A stretch of DNA of 64,000 bases, from NCBI RefSeq assembly GCF_002278135.3, contig NZ_CP029425.2:1-64000 (forward strand), written 5' to 3'. The stretch's first letter is position 1, and every line of letters starts with the position of its first letter. This DNA is from Bradyrhizobium ottawaense. GTDB lineage: Bacteria; Pseudomonadota; Alphaproteobacteria; Rhizobiales; Xanthobacteraceae. Under the pieces are notes generated by a model. The model was given only the letters and a program-made list of their open reading frames with translations, was not told the origin of the DNA and did not search any database. Shown in pieces: positions 29,303 to 38,236 of this stretch. The translations under genes were made by a program, and so were the position numbers.

Positions 29303-31009
29303 TTGGCGAGCGATCTGGCGGACAAAGCGGACAGCTACGTTTGCGGCATCTCGGACACGCCGCTGCTCGGCGACACCATTGGCCGCAGCCTCGACCACGC
29401 GGTGCGGCGCTGGGGCGATCGCGAGGCGTTGGTCTCGCCCAGCCACGGTGTCAGATGGACCTGGAAAGAATTCGCCGAGCAGGTCGATGCGCTCGCCGCC
29501 GGCCTTCTCGCGCTCGGGCTCGAACGCGGGGAGCGGATCGGCATCTGGTCGCTGAACCGGCCGGAATGGACGCTGACCCAGTTCGCCGCCGCCAAAGCCG
29601 GCCTGGTCCTGGTGACGATCAATCCGGCCTACCGGCTCAGCGAGCTCGAATTCGCGCTGAAGAAGGTCGGCTGCGCGGCGATCGTCACCGCCACCGCCTT
29701 CAAGACCAGCAATTACATGGAGATGCTCAACACGCTGCTACCGGAGCTGGCGGGCGCGAGGCCCGGACAGCTGCAGGCGGCGCGACTGCCAGCCTTGCGG
29801 ATGGTGATCCAGATCGGCGGCCCGGCGGCCTCAGGCACTGTCGCGTTCGAGGAGGTCGCGCGCATGGGCCGGGCGGAGCATCGCGAGCAACTTGCCGCGC
29901 TCGGTGCTGCGCTTCAGTTCGACGACCCCGTCAACATCCAGTTCACCAGCGGCACCACGGGATCGCCAAAGGGCGTCACGCTGACCCACCACAACATCCT
30001 CAACAACGGCTATTTCACGGGACGCGCGATGCGCCTGACGGAAGCGGACCGCATCTGCATTCCGGTGCCGCTCTATCATTGCTTCGGCATGGTCATGGGC
30101 AACCTTGCCTCGGTCACGCTCGGCACCACCATGGTCTACCCGGGCGAGGGTTTTGATCCGCTCGCGACGCTGCGTGCGGTCGAGCAGGAGAAATGCACCG
30201 CGCTATATGGCGTGCCGACCATGTTCATCGCGGAGCTCGATCATTCCGAGTTCAAGAATTTCAATTTGAAATCACTGCGCACCGGCATCATGGCGGGCGC
30301 GCCCTGCCCGATCGAGGTGATGAAGCGCGTCAACACCGAGATGAACATGCGCGAGGTCACCATCGCCTATGGCATGACCGAGACCAGCCCAGTGAGCTTC
30401 CAGAGCGCGACCGACGATCCGCTCGAGCGCCGCGTCTCCACCGTCGGCCGCATCCACCCGCATGTTGAGGTGAAGGTCGTCGATCTCGAAGGCAGGATCG
30501 TCAAGCGCGGCGAACGCGGCGAGCTCTGCACCCGCGGCTACAGCGTCATGCTGGGCTATTGGGAGGAGAAGGAAAAGACGTCCGACGTGCTCGACGCCAA
30601 TGGCTGGATGCACACCGGCGACCTCGCCACCATCGACGCCGCCGGTTATTGCAACATCGTCGGCCGCATCAAGGATCTGGTGATCCGCGGCGGCGAGAAC
30701 CTCTACCCGCGCGAGATCGAGGAGTTTCTGTACCGTCACCCCAAGATCCAGGACGTGCAGATCTTCGGCGTCGCCGACACCCGCTACGGCGAGGAGCTCT
30801 GCGCCTGGATCCGCGTCAGGCCGGGCGAAACGCTGACGGCCGAGGAGGTCCGTGCCTTCTGCGACGGCCAGATCGCCCACAACAAGATCCCGCGCTACGT
30901 CGAGTTCGTCGACGAATTCCCGATGACCGTGACGGGCAAGATCCAGAAATTCGTGATGCGCGATGCCGTGGAGCAGCGGCTGGGATTGAAGGCGGCGAAG
31001 ACGGCGTGA
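29303..31009 (+). CDS. AMP-binding fatty-acyl-CoA ligase
   Basis: This family activates fatty acids or related acids to acyl-CoA through an acyl-AMP intermediate. The 568-residue protein starts at TTG 29303, supported by GAGGAGA at 8 bases upstream. The P-loop motif is [18 protein letters not shown], the adenylate region [13 protein letters not shown], and the C-terminal hinge and lysine regions [35 protein letters not shown] and [10 protein letters not shown] are intact. It is probably cytoplasmic or membrane-associated. The chain length preferred cannot be told. Confidence 0.92.
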   Translation: MASDLADKADSYVCGISDTPLLGDTIGRSLDHAVRRWGDREALVSPSHGVRWTWKEFAEQVDALAAGLLALGLERGERIGIWSLNRPEWTLTQFAAAKAGLVLVTINPAYRLSELEFALKKVGCAAIVTATAFKTSNYMEMLNTLLPELAGARPGQLQAARLPALRMVIQIGGPAASGTVAFEEVARMGRAEHREQLAALGAALQFDDPVNIQFTSGTTGSPKGVTLTHHNILNNGYFTGRAMRLTEADRICIPVPLYHCFGMVMGNLASVTLGTTMVYPGEGFDPLATLRAVEQEKCTALYGVPTMFIAELDHSEFKNFNLKSLRTGIMAGAPCPIEVMKRVNTEMNMREVTIAYGMTETSPVSFQSATDDPLERRVSTVGRIHPHVEVKVVDLEGRIVKRGERGELCTRGYSVMLGYWEEKEKTSDVLDANGWMHTGDLATIDAAGYCNIVGRIKDLVIRGGENLYPREIEEFLYRHPKIQDVQIFGVADTRYGEELCAWIRVRPGETLTAEEVRAFCDGQIAHNKIPRYVEFVDEFPMTVTGKIQKFVMRDAVEQRLGLKAAKTA

Positions 31010-31038
31010 GAGACTGAGTACCCTTTCCGCAGGACGGT

Positions 31039-31150
31039 TGTCATTCCCCGCGAAAGCGGGGAATCCAGTACACTGCGGCTTCTCGATTCAATCACAAACG
31101 CCTCTGGAATACTGGATCGCCCGGTCTAAACATCGACCCGGGCGATGACA
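31039..31150. repeat. Palindromic repeat resembling family B
   Basis: TGTCATTCCCCGCG at 31039 pairs imperfectly with CGGGCGATGACA ending at 31150; inner arms TTCCCCGC/GCGGGGAA form a strong hairpin at 31042-31063, and CCAGTA near 31066 pairs with TACTGG near 31110. It fills the gap between two converging genes. Confidence 0.65.
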
Positions 31151-31172
31151 GCGAGGCTGGTGCGCGACTTTT

Positions 31173-32174
31173 CTAAACCGTCAGCCCGCGCTGCTGGGCC
31201 AGCTCCTTTAGCGACACAAGCGGACGCGCGCCGATGTGCTGGATCACTTCGGCGGCCGCGAGCGCACCGAGCTCGCCGCACTGCTTGTGCGCGAGGTTAC
31301 GCGAAAGGCCGTAGAGGAAGCCCGCCGCAAAGAGATCGCCGGCGCCGGTGGTGTCCACCAGTTTCGTGACCGGTGAGGCCGGAGCTGCGACAGCGTCGGT
31401 CGGTGTCACCACCACGCAGCCCTTCTCGCTGCGGGTGACCACGCCGAGATTGACGTCGTTGCGCAGCTGCTTCAGCGCTGTGTCGAAATCCGAGGTCATG
31501 TAGAGCGAATGCAGCTCGGACTCGTTGGCGAAGACGATGTCGACCGTGCCGTTGCGCATGAGCGAGAGAAACTCGTCGCGATAGCGGTCGACGCAGAAGG
31601 AATCCGACAGCGTCAGCGCCACCTTGCGCTTGGCATCATGGGCGATCTTGGCCGCCTTGACGAAGGCGTCCTTGGCATTCTTGGGATCCCAGAGATAGCC
31701 TTCGAGATAGACGATGCCGGCGGCGGCGATCTCGGCCGGGTCGATGTCGGCGGGCGAAAGATCCTGCGCGGCACCGAGATAGGTGTTCATGGTGCGCTCG
31801 CCATCATCCGTGACCAGGATGTAGGAGCAGCCGGTGGCGGGGCCGTCCTGCGCGGCCGGCGTGTTGAAGGCGACGCCGGCTGAGCGGATATCGTGGACGT
31901 AGAGCTTGCCGATCTGGTCGTCCTTGACCTTGCCGACATAGGCCGCACGTGCCCCTAAGCTGCCGATGCCGACAATGGTGTTGGCGGCCGAGCCGCCCGA
32001 GACTTCCGTGGCCGGCCCCATGTCCTTGTAGATGGCGGCCGCCCGTGCCTCGTCGATCAGGGACATGCTGCCCTTGGTCATGCCGTGCTTGGCCAAAAAG
32101 GCCTCGTCAGTCCTGACCAGCACGTCGAACAACGCGTTGCCGATGCCGAGAACGTCATATTTCACGTCAGCCAT
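31173..32174 (-). CDS. Adenosine kinase, PfkB family
   Basis: PfkB carbohydrate kinases phosphorylate sugars and nucleosides; this 333-residue protein matches bacterial adenosine kinases, which return adenosine to AMP. It shows YDVLGIGNALFDVLV at the start, the substrate-binding GGSAANTIVGIGSLGARAAYVGKV, and the catalytic signature DTTGAGDLFAAGFLYGLS with the general-base Asp near 288. It is cytoplasmic. The gene starts at ATG 32174 and is divergent from murJ, 125 bases away. Confidence 0.9.
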   Translation of the reverse strand: MADVKYDVLGIGNALFDVLVRTDEAFLAKHGMTKGSMSLIDEARAAAIYKDMGPATEVSGGSAANTIVGIGSLGARAAYVGKVKDDQIGKLYVHDIRSAGVAFNTPAAQDGPATGCSYILVTDDGERTMNTYLGAAQDLSPADIDPAEIAAAGIVYLEGYLWDPKNAKDAFVKAAKIAHDAKRKVALTLSDSFCVDRYRDEFLSLMRNGTVDIVFANESELHSLYMTSDFDTALKQLRNDVNLGVVTRSEKGCVVVTPTDAVAAPASPVTKLVDTTGAGDLFAAGFLYGLSRNLAHKQCGELGALAAAEVIQHIGARPLVSLKELAQQRGLTV

Positions 32175-32299
32175 TCACCTTGATCCTGTTTGGCGGATTG
32201 CGATCCCTGCGAAAATCCGCTTCCTGTCGGCCTGAAATCTGGCTCGCGGCCTATCACGACCGGGCCTGCGCGGGCAAGCAACGGTATGATAAAGAGCCG

Positions 32300-33832
32300 A
32301 TGATCCGCTCCTTCCTGACCGTCTCGACGGGAACACTGGCCTCGCGGCTGCTGGGGTTTGCCCGCGATTCCCTGATCGCGGCGCTGCTCGGCACGGGCGC
32401 CGTGGCGGACGCATTCCTGGCCGCCTTCCAGCTGGTCAATGTGGTGCGCAGGCTGCTCAGCGAGGGCGCGCTGAACGCGGCGCTGGTCCCGGCCTGGCTG
32501 CGCATCCGTGACCGCGATGGCGCGGACGCTGCGGCAGCGTTCGCGGGGCGCGTCCTGGGCACGGTCAGTGCGGCCCTGATCGCGATCTCGCTCGCGATTG
32601 CCCTGTTGATGCCGCTGATCATGACGGTCATCGCGCCCGGTTTTCTCGGTACCGGCACGCTCGATCTCGCCGTCCAGAACGCGCGGCTGATGCTGCCTTA
32701 TCTCGCCTTCGCCGGGCCCGTCACCGTGCTGATGGGGCTGCTGAATGCGCAAGGGCGCTTTGCGCTCACGGCATTCTCGCCGCTGCTGTTCAACATCGCG
32801 CTGATCGCTGCGACCGCTTTGCTGCTGGTCTGGCACGGTGACGCCGGCTTCGCCGCGTGGCTGCTGGCGGCCACGGTCGGCATCGCCGGCCTGCTGCAAC
32901 TCCTGATGCTGCTGTCGCAGCGAAGTGCGCGCCTCGCCACGCCTCTGCGCGTCAGTTTCGACAAGGAGATGCGCAGCTTCTTCGCCAAGGCGATCCCCGG
33001 CATGATCGCAAGCTCGGGACCGCAATGGCTGATGATCGCCGGCGCGATCATCGCATCCGCGACGCCGTCCGCGGTGTCCTGGCTCTATTTCGCAAATCGC
33101 CTGATCGAGCTGCCGCTCGGCATCGTCGGCGTCGCCATGGGCACCGTGCTGGTGCCGGAGCTGACGCGCGCGGTGAGTGACGGCGACCGTGATGCGGTGG
33201 CGCATGCGCAATCGCGCGCGCTCGAGCTTGCGACCGGGCTGGCGCTCCCCGCCACGCTCGGCCTGATCGTGCTGGCCGAGCCGATCGTGCGGCTGTTGTT
33301 CGAGCATGGCGCCTTCGGTGCCGGTGACAGCGCGGCGACCGCGCATGCCTTGACGTGGCTGGCGCTTGGCCTGCCCGCGCACGTGCTGATCAAGGCGCTG
33401 TCGCCGGCCTTCTATGCCCGCAACGACACGATGACGCCGCTGCTGGCGACGGCCAAAGGCTTTGTGGTGGCGGTCGTGCTCGCCGTGCTGCTCGGCCATC
33501 TCTTTGGCGCAAGCGGGATCGCGGCGAGCACCGCGGCCGGCGCCTGGAGCAGTGCGCTCTCGCTGCTTCGGAAAGGCACCAGCGAATTCGGCTTCTCGGT
33601 CGATTCTGCCGCGCGAAAACGGCTGCCGCGGATCGTGCTTGCCGCAGCCGCGATGGGCGCCCTGCTCTGGCTGACCACCGGCCTCGTGCCCGCCGAGGCG
33701 CACGGCTTCATCAAATTCATCGTGCTGGGCGTGCAGATCGCGGCCGGGATCGCCGTTTACGGCTTGCTGCTGCAAATCCTCGGTGCCGCTTCCTGGCGCG
33801 AGGCGGTAGCCGCCTTGAAGCGACCCGCCTAG
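32300..33832 (+). CDS. murJ: Lipid II flippase MurJ
   Basis: MurJ flips lipid II across the inner membrane for peptidoglycan synthesis. ATG 32300 gives 510 residues; the open frame continues upstream to 32180 but only from MIRSFLTVSTGTLASRLLGFARDSLIAALLG does it match MurJ. The MurJ stretches FQLVNVVRRLLSEGALNAALVP and PGMIASSGPQWLMIAGAIIASATPSAVSWLYFANRLIELPLGIVGVAMGTVLVPELTR are intact, and about fourteen hydrophobic segments are visible. trpS follows 91 bases later on the same strand. Confidence 0.95.
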   Translation: MIRSFLTVSTGTLASRLLGFARDSLIAALLGTGAVADAFLAAFQLVNVVRRLLSEGALNAALVPAWLRIRDRDGADAAAAFAGRVLGTVSAALIAISLAIALLMPLIMTVIAPGFLGTGTLDLAVQNARLMLPYLAFAGPVTVLMGLLNAQGRFALTAFSPLLFNIALIAATALLLVWHGDAGFAAWLLAATVGIAGLLQLLMLLSQRSARLATPLRVSFDKEMRSFFAKAIPGMIASSGPQWLMIAGAIIASATPSAVSWLYFANRLIELPLGIVGVAMGTVLVPELTRAVSDGDRDAVAHAQSRALELATGLALPATLGLIVLAEPIVRLLFEHGAFGAGDSAATAHALTWLALGLPAHVLIKALSPAFYARNDTMTPLLATAKGFVVAVVLAVLLGHLFGASGIAASTAAGAWSSALSLLRKGTSEFGFSVDSAARKRLPRIVLAAAAMGALLWLTTGLVPAEAHGFIKFIVLGVQIAAGIAVYGLLLQILGAASWREAVAALKRPA

Positions 33833-33923
33833 CCCGGCCCGGTGCGCGAGATCATCGAATTGCTCTTGACGGGGCAGCGCCGCTGTTGGAAACGACGGCC
33901 GAATACCTATGGGAAGGCTTACC

Positions 33924-34976
33924 ATGCCATTCGTTGAACGGGTCTTTTCGGGCGTCCAGCCGACGGGCAATCTGCATCTCGGCAATTACCTCGGCGCCAT
34001 CGTCAACTTCGTGAAGATGCAGGAAACCCACAACTGCATCTATTGCGTCGTCGACATGCACGCGATCACGCAAGGCGTGGACGTCTGGGGCGGACCGGCC
34101 GAGCTCGCGCGCAACACCCGCGAGGTGACTGCCGCGTTCATCGCGAGCGGCATCGATCCCAAGAAGCACATCGTGTTCAACCAGAGCCAGGTCTCCGGCC
34201 ATGCCGAGCTCGCCTGGATCTTCAACTGCGTCGCGCGCATGGGCTGGCTCGGCCGCATGACCCAGTTCAAGGAGAAGGCCGGCAAGGACCGCGAGAATGC
34301 CTCCGTCGGCCTGTTCGACTATCCCGTGCTGATGGCCGCCGACATCCTGCTTTACCGCGCCACCCACGTGCCGGTCGGCGAGGACCAGAAGCAGCATCTC
34401 GAGCTCTCGCGTGACATCGCGCAGAAGTTCAACAACGACTTTGGTGACTCGATCCGCAACCTCGGCGCCAATGACGGCCTGTTCTTCCCGCTGCCGGAAC
34501 CCCTGATCACGGGCCCCGCGACGCGGGTGATGAGCCTGCGCGACGGCACCAAGAAGATGTCGAAATCCGATGCGTCGGACAATTCGCGCATCAATTTGAC
34601 TGACGATGCCGACACCATCGCGCAGAAGATCCGCAAGGCGAAGACCGATCCGGAGCCGCTGCCGTCAGAGGAGAAGGGCCTGGAAGCCCGTCCCGAGGCC
34701 GATAACCTCGTCGGCATCTTCGCCGCGCTGGCCGGCCGCCCCAAGGCGGATGTGCTGCGCGAGTTCGGCGGGGGCCAGTTCTCCAGCTTCAAGAACGCGC
34801 TGGCGGAGCTGTGCGTCACCAAGCTGGCGCCGATCGCCGGCGAGATGAAGCGCCTCGTCGCCGACCCCGGCCATATCGATTCGATCCTGAACGAAGGTTC
34901 CGACCGGGCCCGGGCGATCGCCGACGAGACGATGAAGCTCTCCAAGGACATCGTCGGCTTCATCCGCCGGCGATAG
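33924..34976 (+). CDS. trpS: Tryptophan-tRNA ligase
   Basis: TrpRS charges tRNA-Trp. ATG 33924 is preferred over ATG 33909 because GGAAGG lies 8 bases upstream and the product then starts [24 protein letters not shown] like other TrpRS. The class I HIGH-type motif is GNLHLGN at 15-21 and the KMSKS motif is KKMSKSD. The 350 residues fit the family. A GC-rich hairpin follows the gene. Confidence 0.96.
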   Translation: MPFVERVFSGVQPTGNLHLGNYLGAIVNFVKMQETHNCIYCVVDMHAITQGVDVWGGPAELARNTREVTAAFIASGIDPKKHIVFNQSQVSGHAELAWIFNCVARMGWLGRMTQFKEKAGKDRENASVGLFDYPVLMAADILLYRATHVPVGEDQKQHLELSRDIAQKFNNDFGDSIRNLGANDGLFFPLPEPLITGPATRVMSLRDGTKKMSKSDASDNSRINLTDDADTIAQKIRKAKTDPEPLPSEEKGLEARPEADNLVGIFAALAGRPKADVLREFGGGQFSSFKNALAELCVTKLAPIAGEMKRLVADPGHIDSILNEGSDRARAIADETMKLSKDIVGFIRRR

Positions 34977-34979
34977 AGA

Positions 34980-35003
34980 CGGTCGGCGTCAGCGCGCCGA
35001 CCG
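34980..35003 (+). terminator. GC-rich hairpin after trpS
   Basis: CGGTCGGCG (34980-34988) and CGCCGACCG (34995-35003) make a perfect 9-base-pair stem with loop TCAGCG, 4 bases after the trpS stop. It lacks a T-run, so it may be a weak or Rho-aided terminator. Confidence 0.5.
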
Positions 35004-35068
35004 CATCTCCTCTCCCCAACCTTGCGGGAGTGTGGCAGCATGCCGGCCGTGCACATGCCGGGACATGC

Positions 35069-35563
35069 ATGACCAGCAAGCGACTTTGCTTCGAGCCGGG
35101 TCACAAGCCCAAATGCCTCGTCGTCGTCGACGACACCGCCGAATGGGATCGCGCGGTCTACTATGCCAGCCGCTGGGCGATCCGCGCCGGCGGCGGCGTG
35201 GTGATGCTGCGCATTATCGAGCCCGAGCAGCAGAGCCAGGAATGGCTGGGGGTCGCCGACATCATGCGCGCGGAGGCGCAGGAAGCGGCGGAGGCCGCGC
35301 TCGACCGTGCCGCCGGCCGCGCCAACGGCATCGCCGCGATCACCCCGGAGCGGGTGATCCGCGAGGGTGTGCCGATGGAGCAGCTGCTCGCCGTGATCGA
35401 CGAAGACCCCGACATCGGCATGCTGGTGCTCGCCGCCAATCCCGGTGCGGAGGGGCCGGGTCCCCTGGTTGCGCTGCTGGCCCACGCGGTCGGAACCTTC
35501 CCGATTCCGGTGACCATCATTTCCGGCGCGCTGAGCGACCAAAGCGTGGATTCACTGTCGTAG
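35069..35563 (+). CDS. Universal stress protein (UspA family)
   Basis: The 164-residue protein starts at ATG 35069 (MTSKRLCFEPGHKPKCLVVVDDTAEWDRAVYYASRWA), with the alternating strand-helix pattern of Usp domains: LVVVDDTAEWDRAV at the start, VVMLRIIEP, VIREGVPMEQLLAVIDEDPDIGMLVLAANPG and FPIPVTIISG. The usual ATP-binding G-2x-G-9x-G(S/T) pattern is not clearly complete, so nucleotide binding is uncertain. It lies alone between trpS and a repeat cluster. Confidence 0.82.
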   Translation: MTSKRLCFEPGHKPKCLVVVDDTAEWDRAVYYASRWAIRAGGGVVMLRIIEPEQQSQEWLGVADIMRAEAQEAAEAALDRAAGRANGIAAITPERVIREGVPMEQLLAVIDEDPDIGMLVLAANPGAEGPGPLVALLAHAVGTFPIPVTIISGALSDQSVDSLS

Positions 35564-35573
35564 GTCGTCCTTC

Positions 35574-35702
35574 ACCTCGCCCCGCTTGCGGGGAGAGGTC
35601 GGCGCGAAGCGCCGGGTGAGGGGAGTCTCCACGAATCCAATTCTCACTGCCGGGGAGACGCCCCCTTCACCCCGACCCTCTCCCCGCAAGCGGGGAGAGG
35701 GA
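35574..35702. repeat. Family A palindromic repeat, inverted pair
   Basis: Copy 1 (35574-35623) has hairpin 2 (ACCTCGCCCCGC..GCGGGGAGAGGT), hairpin 1 (CGGCGCGAAGCGCCG at 35600-35614) and the head CGGGTGAGGGG at 35613-35623, identical to the head at 2986-2996. Copy 2 (about 35661-35701) is inverted: CCCCCTTCACCCCG followed by CCCTCTCCCCGC..GCGGGGAGAGGG. No DUF559 gene is nearby. The remaining bases to 35834 hold no gene. Confidence 0.8.
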
Positions 35703-35834
35703 GGAACGAGCACCCTAACCTGCTGATATAACAACGAAACGCCCTCTTCTCCCCTTGATCGTGCGTTCTCCGTCGCCATCTGCTAGTGGAGAGAGCACGC
35801 GCCGGCCTTGAACCGGCGACGTCTGGAGAAAACC

Positions 35835-36404
35835 ATGTTCATTCAAACCGAAGCCACCCCCAATCCCGCCACGCTGAAGTTCATTCCGGGCCGCGTCGTG
35901 GTCGACGGCAGCCCGATGGAATTCGCGAGCCGCGAAGCCGCCACCCGCTCGCCGCTGGCCGAAAAGCTGTTCGAGGTGCCCGGCGTCACCGGCGTGTTCT
36001 ACGGATCCGACTTCATCACCGTGACCAAGGCAAACGGTGAATGGCAGCAGCTCAAGCCCGCGATCCTCGGCGCCATCATGGAGCACTACATGTCCGGCGC
36101 GCCACTGCTCGCCGACGGCGCGGCGCAAGACGATGCCGATCTCGATGACGAGGACGAGTTCTTCGACGAGGCCGATGCCGAGACGGTCGACATGATCAAG
36201 GACCTGATCGAGACCCGCGTGCGGCCGGCCGTCGCCAATGACGGCGGCGACATCACCTTCCGCGGCTTCAAGGACGGCATCGTCTATCTCAACATGAAGG
36301 GCGCCTGCTCCGGCTGCCCGTCATCGACCGCGACGCTCCAGCACGGCATCCAGAACCTGCTCAAGCACTTCGTGCCTGACGTGGTCGAAGTCCGGCCGAT
36401 GTAA
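35835..36404 (+). CDS. NifU family Fe-S cluster scaffold (Nfu type)
   Basis: Nfu proteins carry and deliver Fe-S clusters. The 189-residue protein starts MFIQTEATPNPATLKFIPGR, the Nfu N-terminal domain, followed by an acidic linker (about 99-115) and the C-terminal NifU domain with DLIETRVRPAVANDGGDI and the cluster-binding CSGC (Cys158 and Cys161) in GACSGCPSST. The Shine-Dalgarno is GGAGAA. It stands alone, with no suf or isc genes near, as is usual for nfuA-type genes in this group. Confidence 0.92.
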   Translation: MFIQTEATPNPATLKFIPGRVVVDGSPMEFASREAATRSPLAEKLFEVPGVTGVFYGSDFITVTKANGEWQQLKPAILGAIMEHYMSGAPLLADGAAQDDADLDDEDEFFDEADAETVDMIKDLIETRVRPAVANDGGDITFRGFKDGIVYLNMKGACSGCPSSTATLQHGIQNLLKHFVPDVVEVRPM

Positions 36405-36431
36405 ATTGCACGGCCTGAGCTGATTTCACTC

Positions 36432-36514
36432 CGTCATGCCCGGGCTTGTCCCGGGCATCCACGTTTTTGGAGCCGCAAAGTCGTGGATGGCCGGGTCAAG
36501 CCCAGCCGCGACGG
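36432..36514. repeat. Family B palindromic repeat
   Basis: The unit opens with CGTCATGCCCGGGCTTGTCC (36432-36451), whose exact reverse complement occurs at 11338-11357. Its own inverted partner (GGGTCAAGCCCAGCCGCGACG, ending 36513) is degenerate. Inner arms TGCCCGGG/CCCGGGCA form a hairpin. Confidence 0.7.
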
Positions 36515-36559
36515 CTAGAACCTTAGGCATCATCCGATTGCCAATGCTATGATCACACC

Positions 36560-37255
36560 ATGCTGATCCTCGCCATCGATACCGCGCTCGACGCCTGCTC
36601 CGTCGCCGTACTCGACACCGAAACGGCCGAGCTCGTTGCGCAGGAGCAGCTTCTCATGAAGCGCGGCCACGCCGAGGCCCTGATGCCGATGATCGCGCGC
36701 GTCATGCAATCGGCCAATCTCGCCTTCACCTCGCTCGACCGCATCGCGGTCACCGTCGGCCCCGGAAGCTTCACCGGCCTGCGCGTCGGCATTTCGGCGG
36801 CGCGCGGCCTTGCGCTTGCGGCTGAGCGGCCGGCGATCGGCCTGACCACCTTGTCGGCCTATGCCGCCGCCATCGTCGGCCAGAGCAAATCGGCACCCGT
36901 GATCTCCGCAATCGACGCGCGGCACGACCATGTCTATTTCCAGATCGTCGCCGGCGACGGCAGCCAGCTGGTGCGGCCGAGCGTCGCTCCCGTCGACGAG
37001 GCGATCGCAGCCTCGCAATTCGGCGCGCCGCATCTGGTCGGCAATGCCGCCAATATCCTCGCCGAGCGCTGGCCGAAGGATGTCCCGCAGCCGGTTGCGG
37101 TCGATGCGCAGCCCGCGCCCGATATCGGCTGGGTCGCATGGCTAGGCGCCGCCGCCGATCCGGCGACGAATCCGGCGCGGCCGTTCTATCTGAAGGCGCC
37201 CGACGCCAAGCCGGCGGCACAGCCGCCATTTGCAGCACAAGTCCCGACCCCATGA
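36560..37255 (+). CDS. tsaB: tRNA threonylcarbamoyladenosine biosynthesis protein TsaB
   Basis: TsaB is the non-catalytic partner of TsaD in making t6A37 of ANN-decoding tRNAs. The 231-residue protein shows MLILAIDTALDACSVAVLD, HAEALMPMIARVM, and the TsaB signature VTVGPGSFTGLRVGISAARGLALA. It lacks the TsaD metal-binding histidines, as expected. Its stop codon overlaps the start of rimI (ATGA), a common arrangement that pairs t6A synthesis with the ribosomal acetyltransferase. Confidence 0.95.
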   Translation: MLILAIDTALDACSVAVLDTETAELVAQEQLLMKRGHAEALMPMIARVMQSANLAFTSLDRIAVTVGPGSFTGLRVGISAARGLALAAERPAIGLTTLSAYAAAIVGQSKSAPVISAIDARHDHVYFQIVAGDGSQLVRPSVAPVDEAIAASQFGAPHLVGNAANILAERWPKDVPQPVAVDAQPAPDIGWVAWLGAAADPATNPARPFYLKAPDAKPAAQPPFAAQVPTP

Positions 37256-37737
37256 TGAGATGGCTGTCGGAATGGTGGCGCGGCGGCACCGCCGCCGTCG
37301 AGCCCGCATCCGTGCGTGACGCTGCGCAACTGGCGCAGCTTCACGGCGCCTCCTTCGCGCGCGGCTGGGGCGAGGGCGAATTCGAGAGCATGGTCAGCGA
37401 GCGCAACACGCTCGTGCATCGGCTGCGCCTCGGCCGCAGGACCGTCGGATTCGCGGTATCGCGGATCGGGGCGGATGAAGCGGAAATCCTCTCGATCGCG
37501 GTGGACGGGGCCTATCGCGGCCGCGGCCTCTCCCGCACGCTGCTGATGACCCATCTCGGCCATCTCGCGGGGCGCGGCGTGCGCACAATATTTCTCGAAG
37601 TTGAGGAAAATAACCAGCCGGCGCGGCGGCTCTACGATGGTGCCGGATTCATGGTGGTCGGGCGCCGCGAACGCTACTATAAGCAGCCGAACGGGGAACA
37701 ATTGAACGCCCTTCTGATGCGACGTGACTTGTCGTAA
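37252..37737 (+). CDS. rimI: Ribosomal-protein-alanine N-acetyltransferase RimI
   Basis: RimI is a GNAT enzyme that acetylates the N-terminal alanine of ribosomal protein S18. ATG 37252 overlaps the tsaB stop and gives 161 residues. The acetyl-CoA site shows ILSIAVDGAYRGRGLSRTLLMTHL, then VRTIFLEVEENNQPARRLYDGAGFMVVGRRERYY, the RimI C-terminal motif. Its placement directly after tsaB supports the name. fur follows after 39 bases on the same strand. Confidence 0.92.
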   Translation: MMRWLSEWWRGGTAAVEPASVRDAAQLAQLHGASFARGWGEGEFESMVSERNTLVHRLRLGRRTVGFAVSRIGADEAEILSIAVDGAYRGRGLSRTLLMTHLGHLAGRGVRTIFLEVEENNQPARRLYDGAGFMVVGRRERYYKQPNGEQLNALLMRRDLS

Positions 37738-37776
37738 CATTGGTGGCAGAAAGCGCCCCCGCCAGGCAGACAAACT

Positions 37777-38232
37777 ATGACCGCACTGAAACCTTCTTCC
37801 GCATCCAAGGCGTCCGGCATCGAAGCGCGCTGTGCCGCCACCGGCATGCGCATGACCGAGCAGCGCCGTGTCATCGCCCGCGTGCTCGCGGAGGCGATCG
37901 ATCATCCCGATGTCGAGGAACTGTACCGGCGCTGCGTTGCCGTCGACGACAAGATCTCGATCTCGACCGTGTATCGCACCGTCAAGCTGTTCGAGGATGC
38001 CGGCATCATCGAGCGCCATGATTTCCGCGAGGGCCGCGCGCGCTACGAGCAGATGCGTGACAGCCATCACGATCACCTCATCAATCTGCGCGACGGCAAG
38101 GTGATCGAGTTCACCTCCGAGGAGATCGAGAAGCTGCAGGCGGAGATCGCCCGCAAGCTCGGTTATCGGCTGGTCGACCACCGGCTCGAGCTCTATTGCG
38201 TCCCGCTCGACGACGACAAGCCGACGTCTTGA
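37777..38232 (+). CDS. fur: Fur family transcriptional regulator (Fur/Mur type)
   Basis: Fur proteins repress metal-uptake genes; in alphaproteobacteria the orthologue often responds to manganese (Mur). The 151-residue protein has the winged helix GMRMTEQRRVIARVLAEAIDHPDVEELYRR..ISISTVYRTVKLFEDAGIIERHDF and the metal site HHDHLINLRDGKVIEF. The CxxC zinc pair found after HHDHLIC in enterobacterial Fur is absent (NLRD instead), as in rhizobial Fur/Mur. There is no Irr heme motif. It sits in a compact run with tsaB and rimI upstream and a HAD gene 4 bases downstream. Confidence 0.9.
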   Translation: MTALKPSSASKASGIEARCAATGMRMTEQRRVIARVLAEAIDHPDVEELYRRCVAVDDKISISTVYRTVKLFEDAGIIERHDFREGRARYEQMRDSHHDHLINLRDGKVIEFTSEEIEKLQAEIARKLGYRLVDHRLELYCVPLDDDKPTS

Positions 38233-38236
38233 TTTA

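Noticed and set aside
35796..35830. A T-arm-like hairpin (GCCGGTTCAAGGCCGGC on the minus strand) before the NifU-like gene
   Set aside because: The rest of a tRNA cloverleaf is missing: the 5' half would fall in the nifU coding region, which does not fit. It is at most a chance match or an old fragment.
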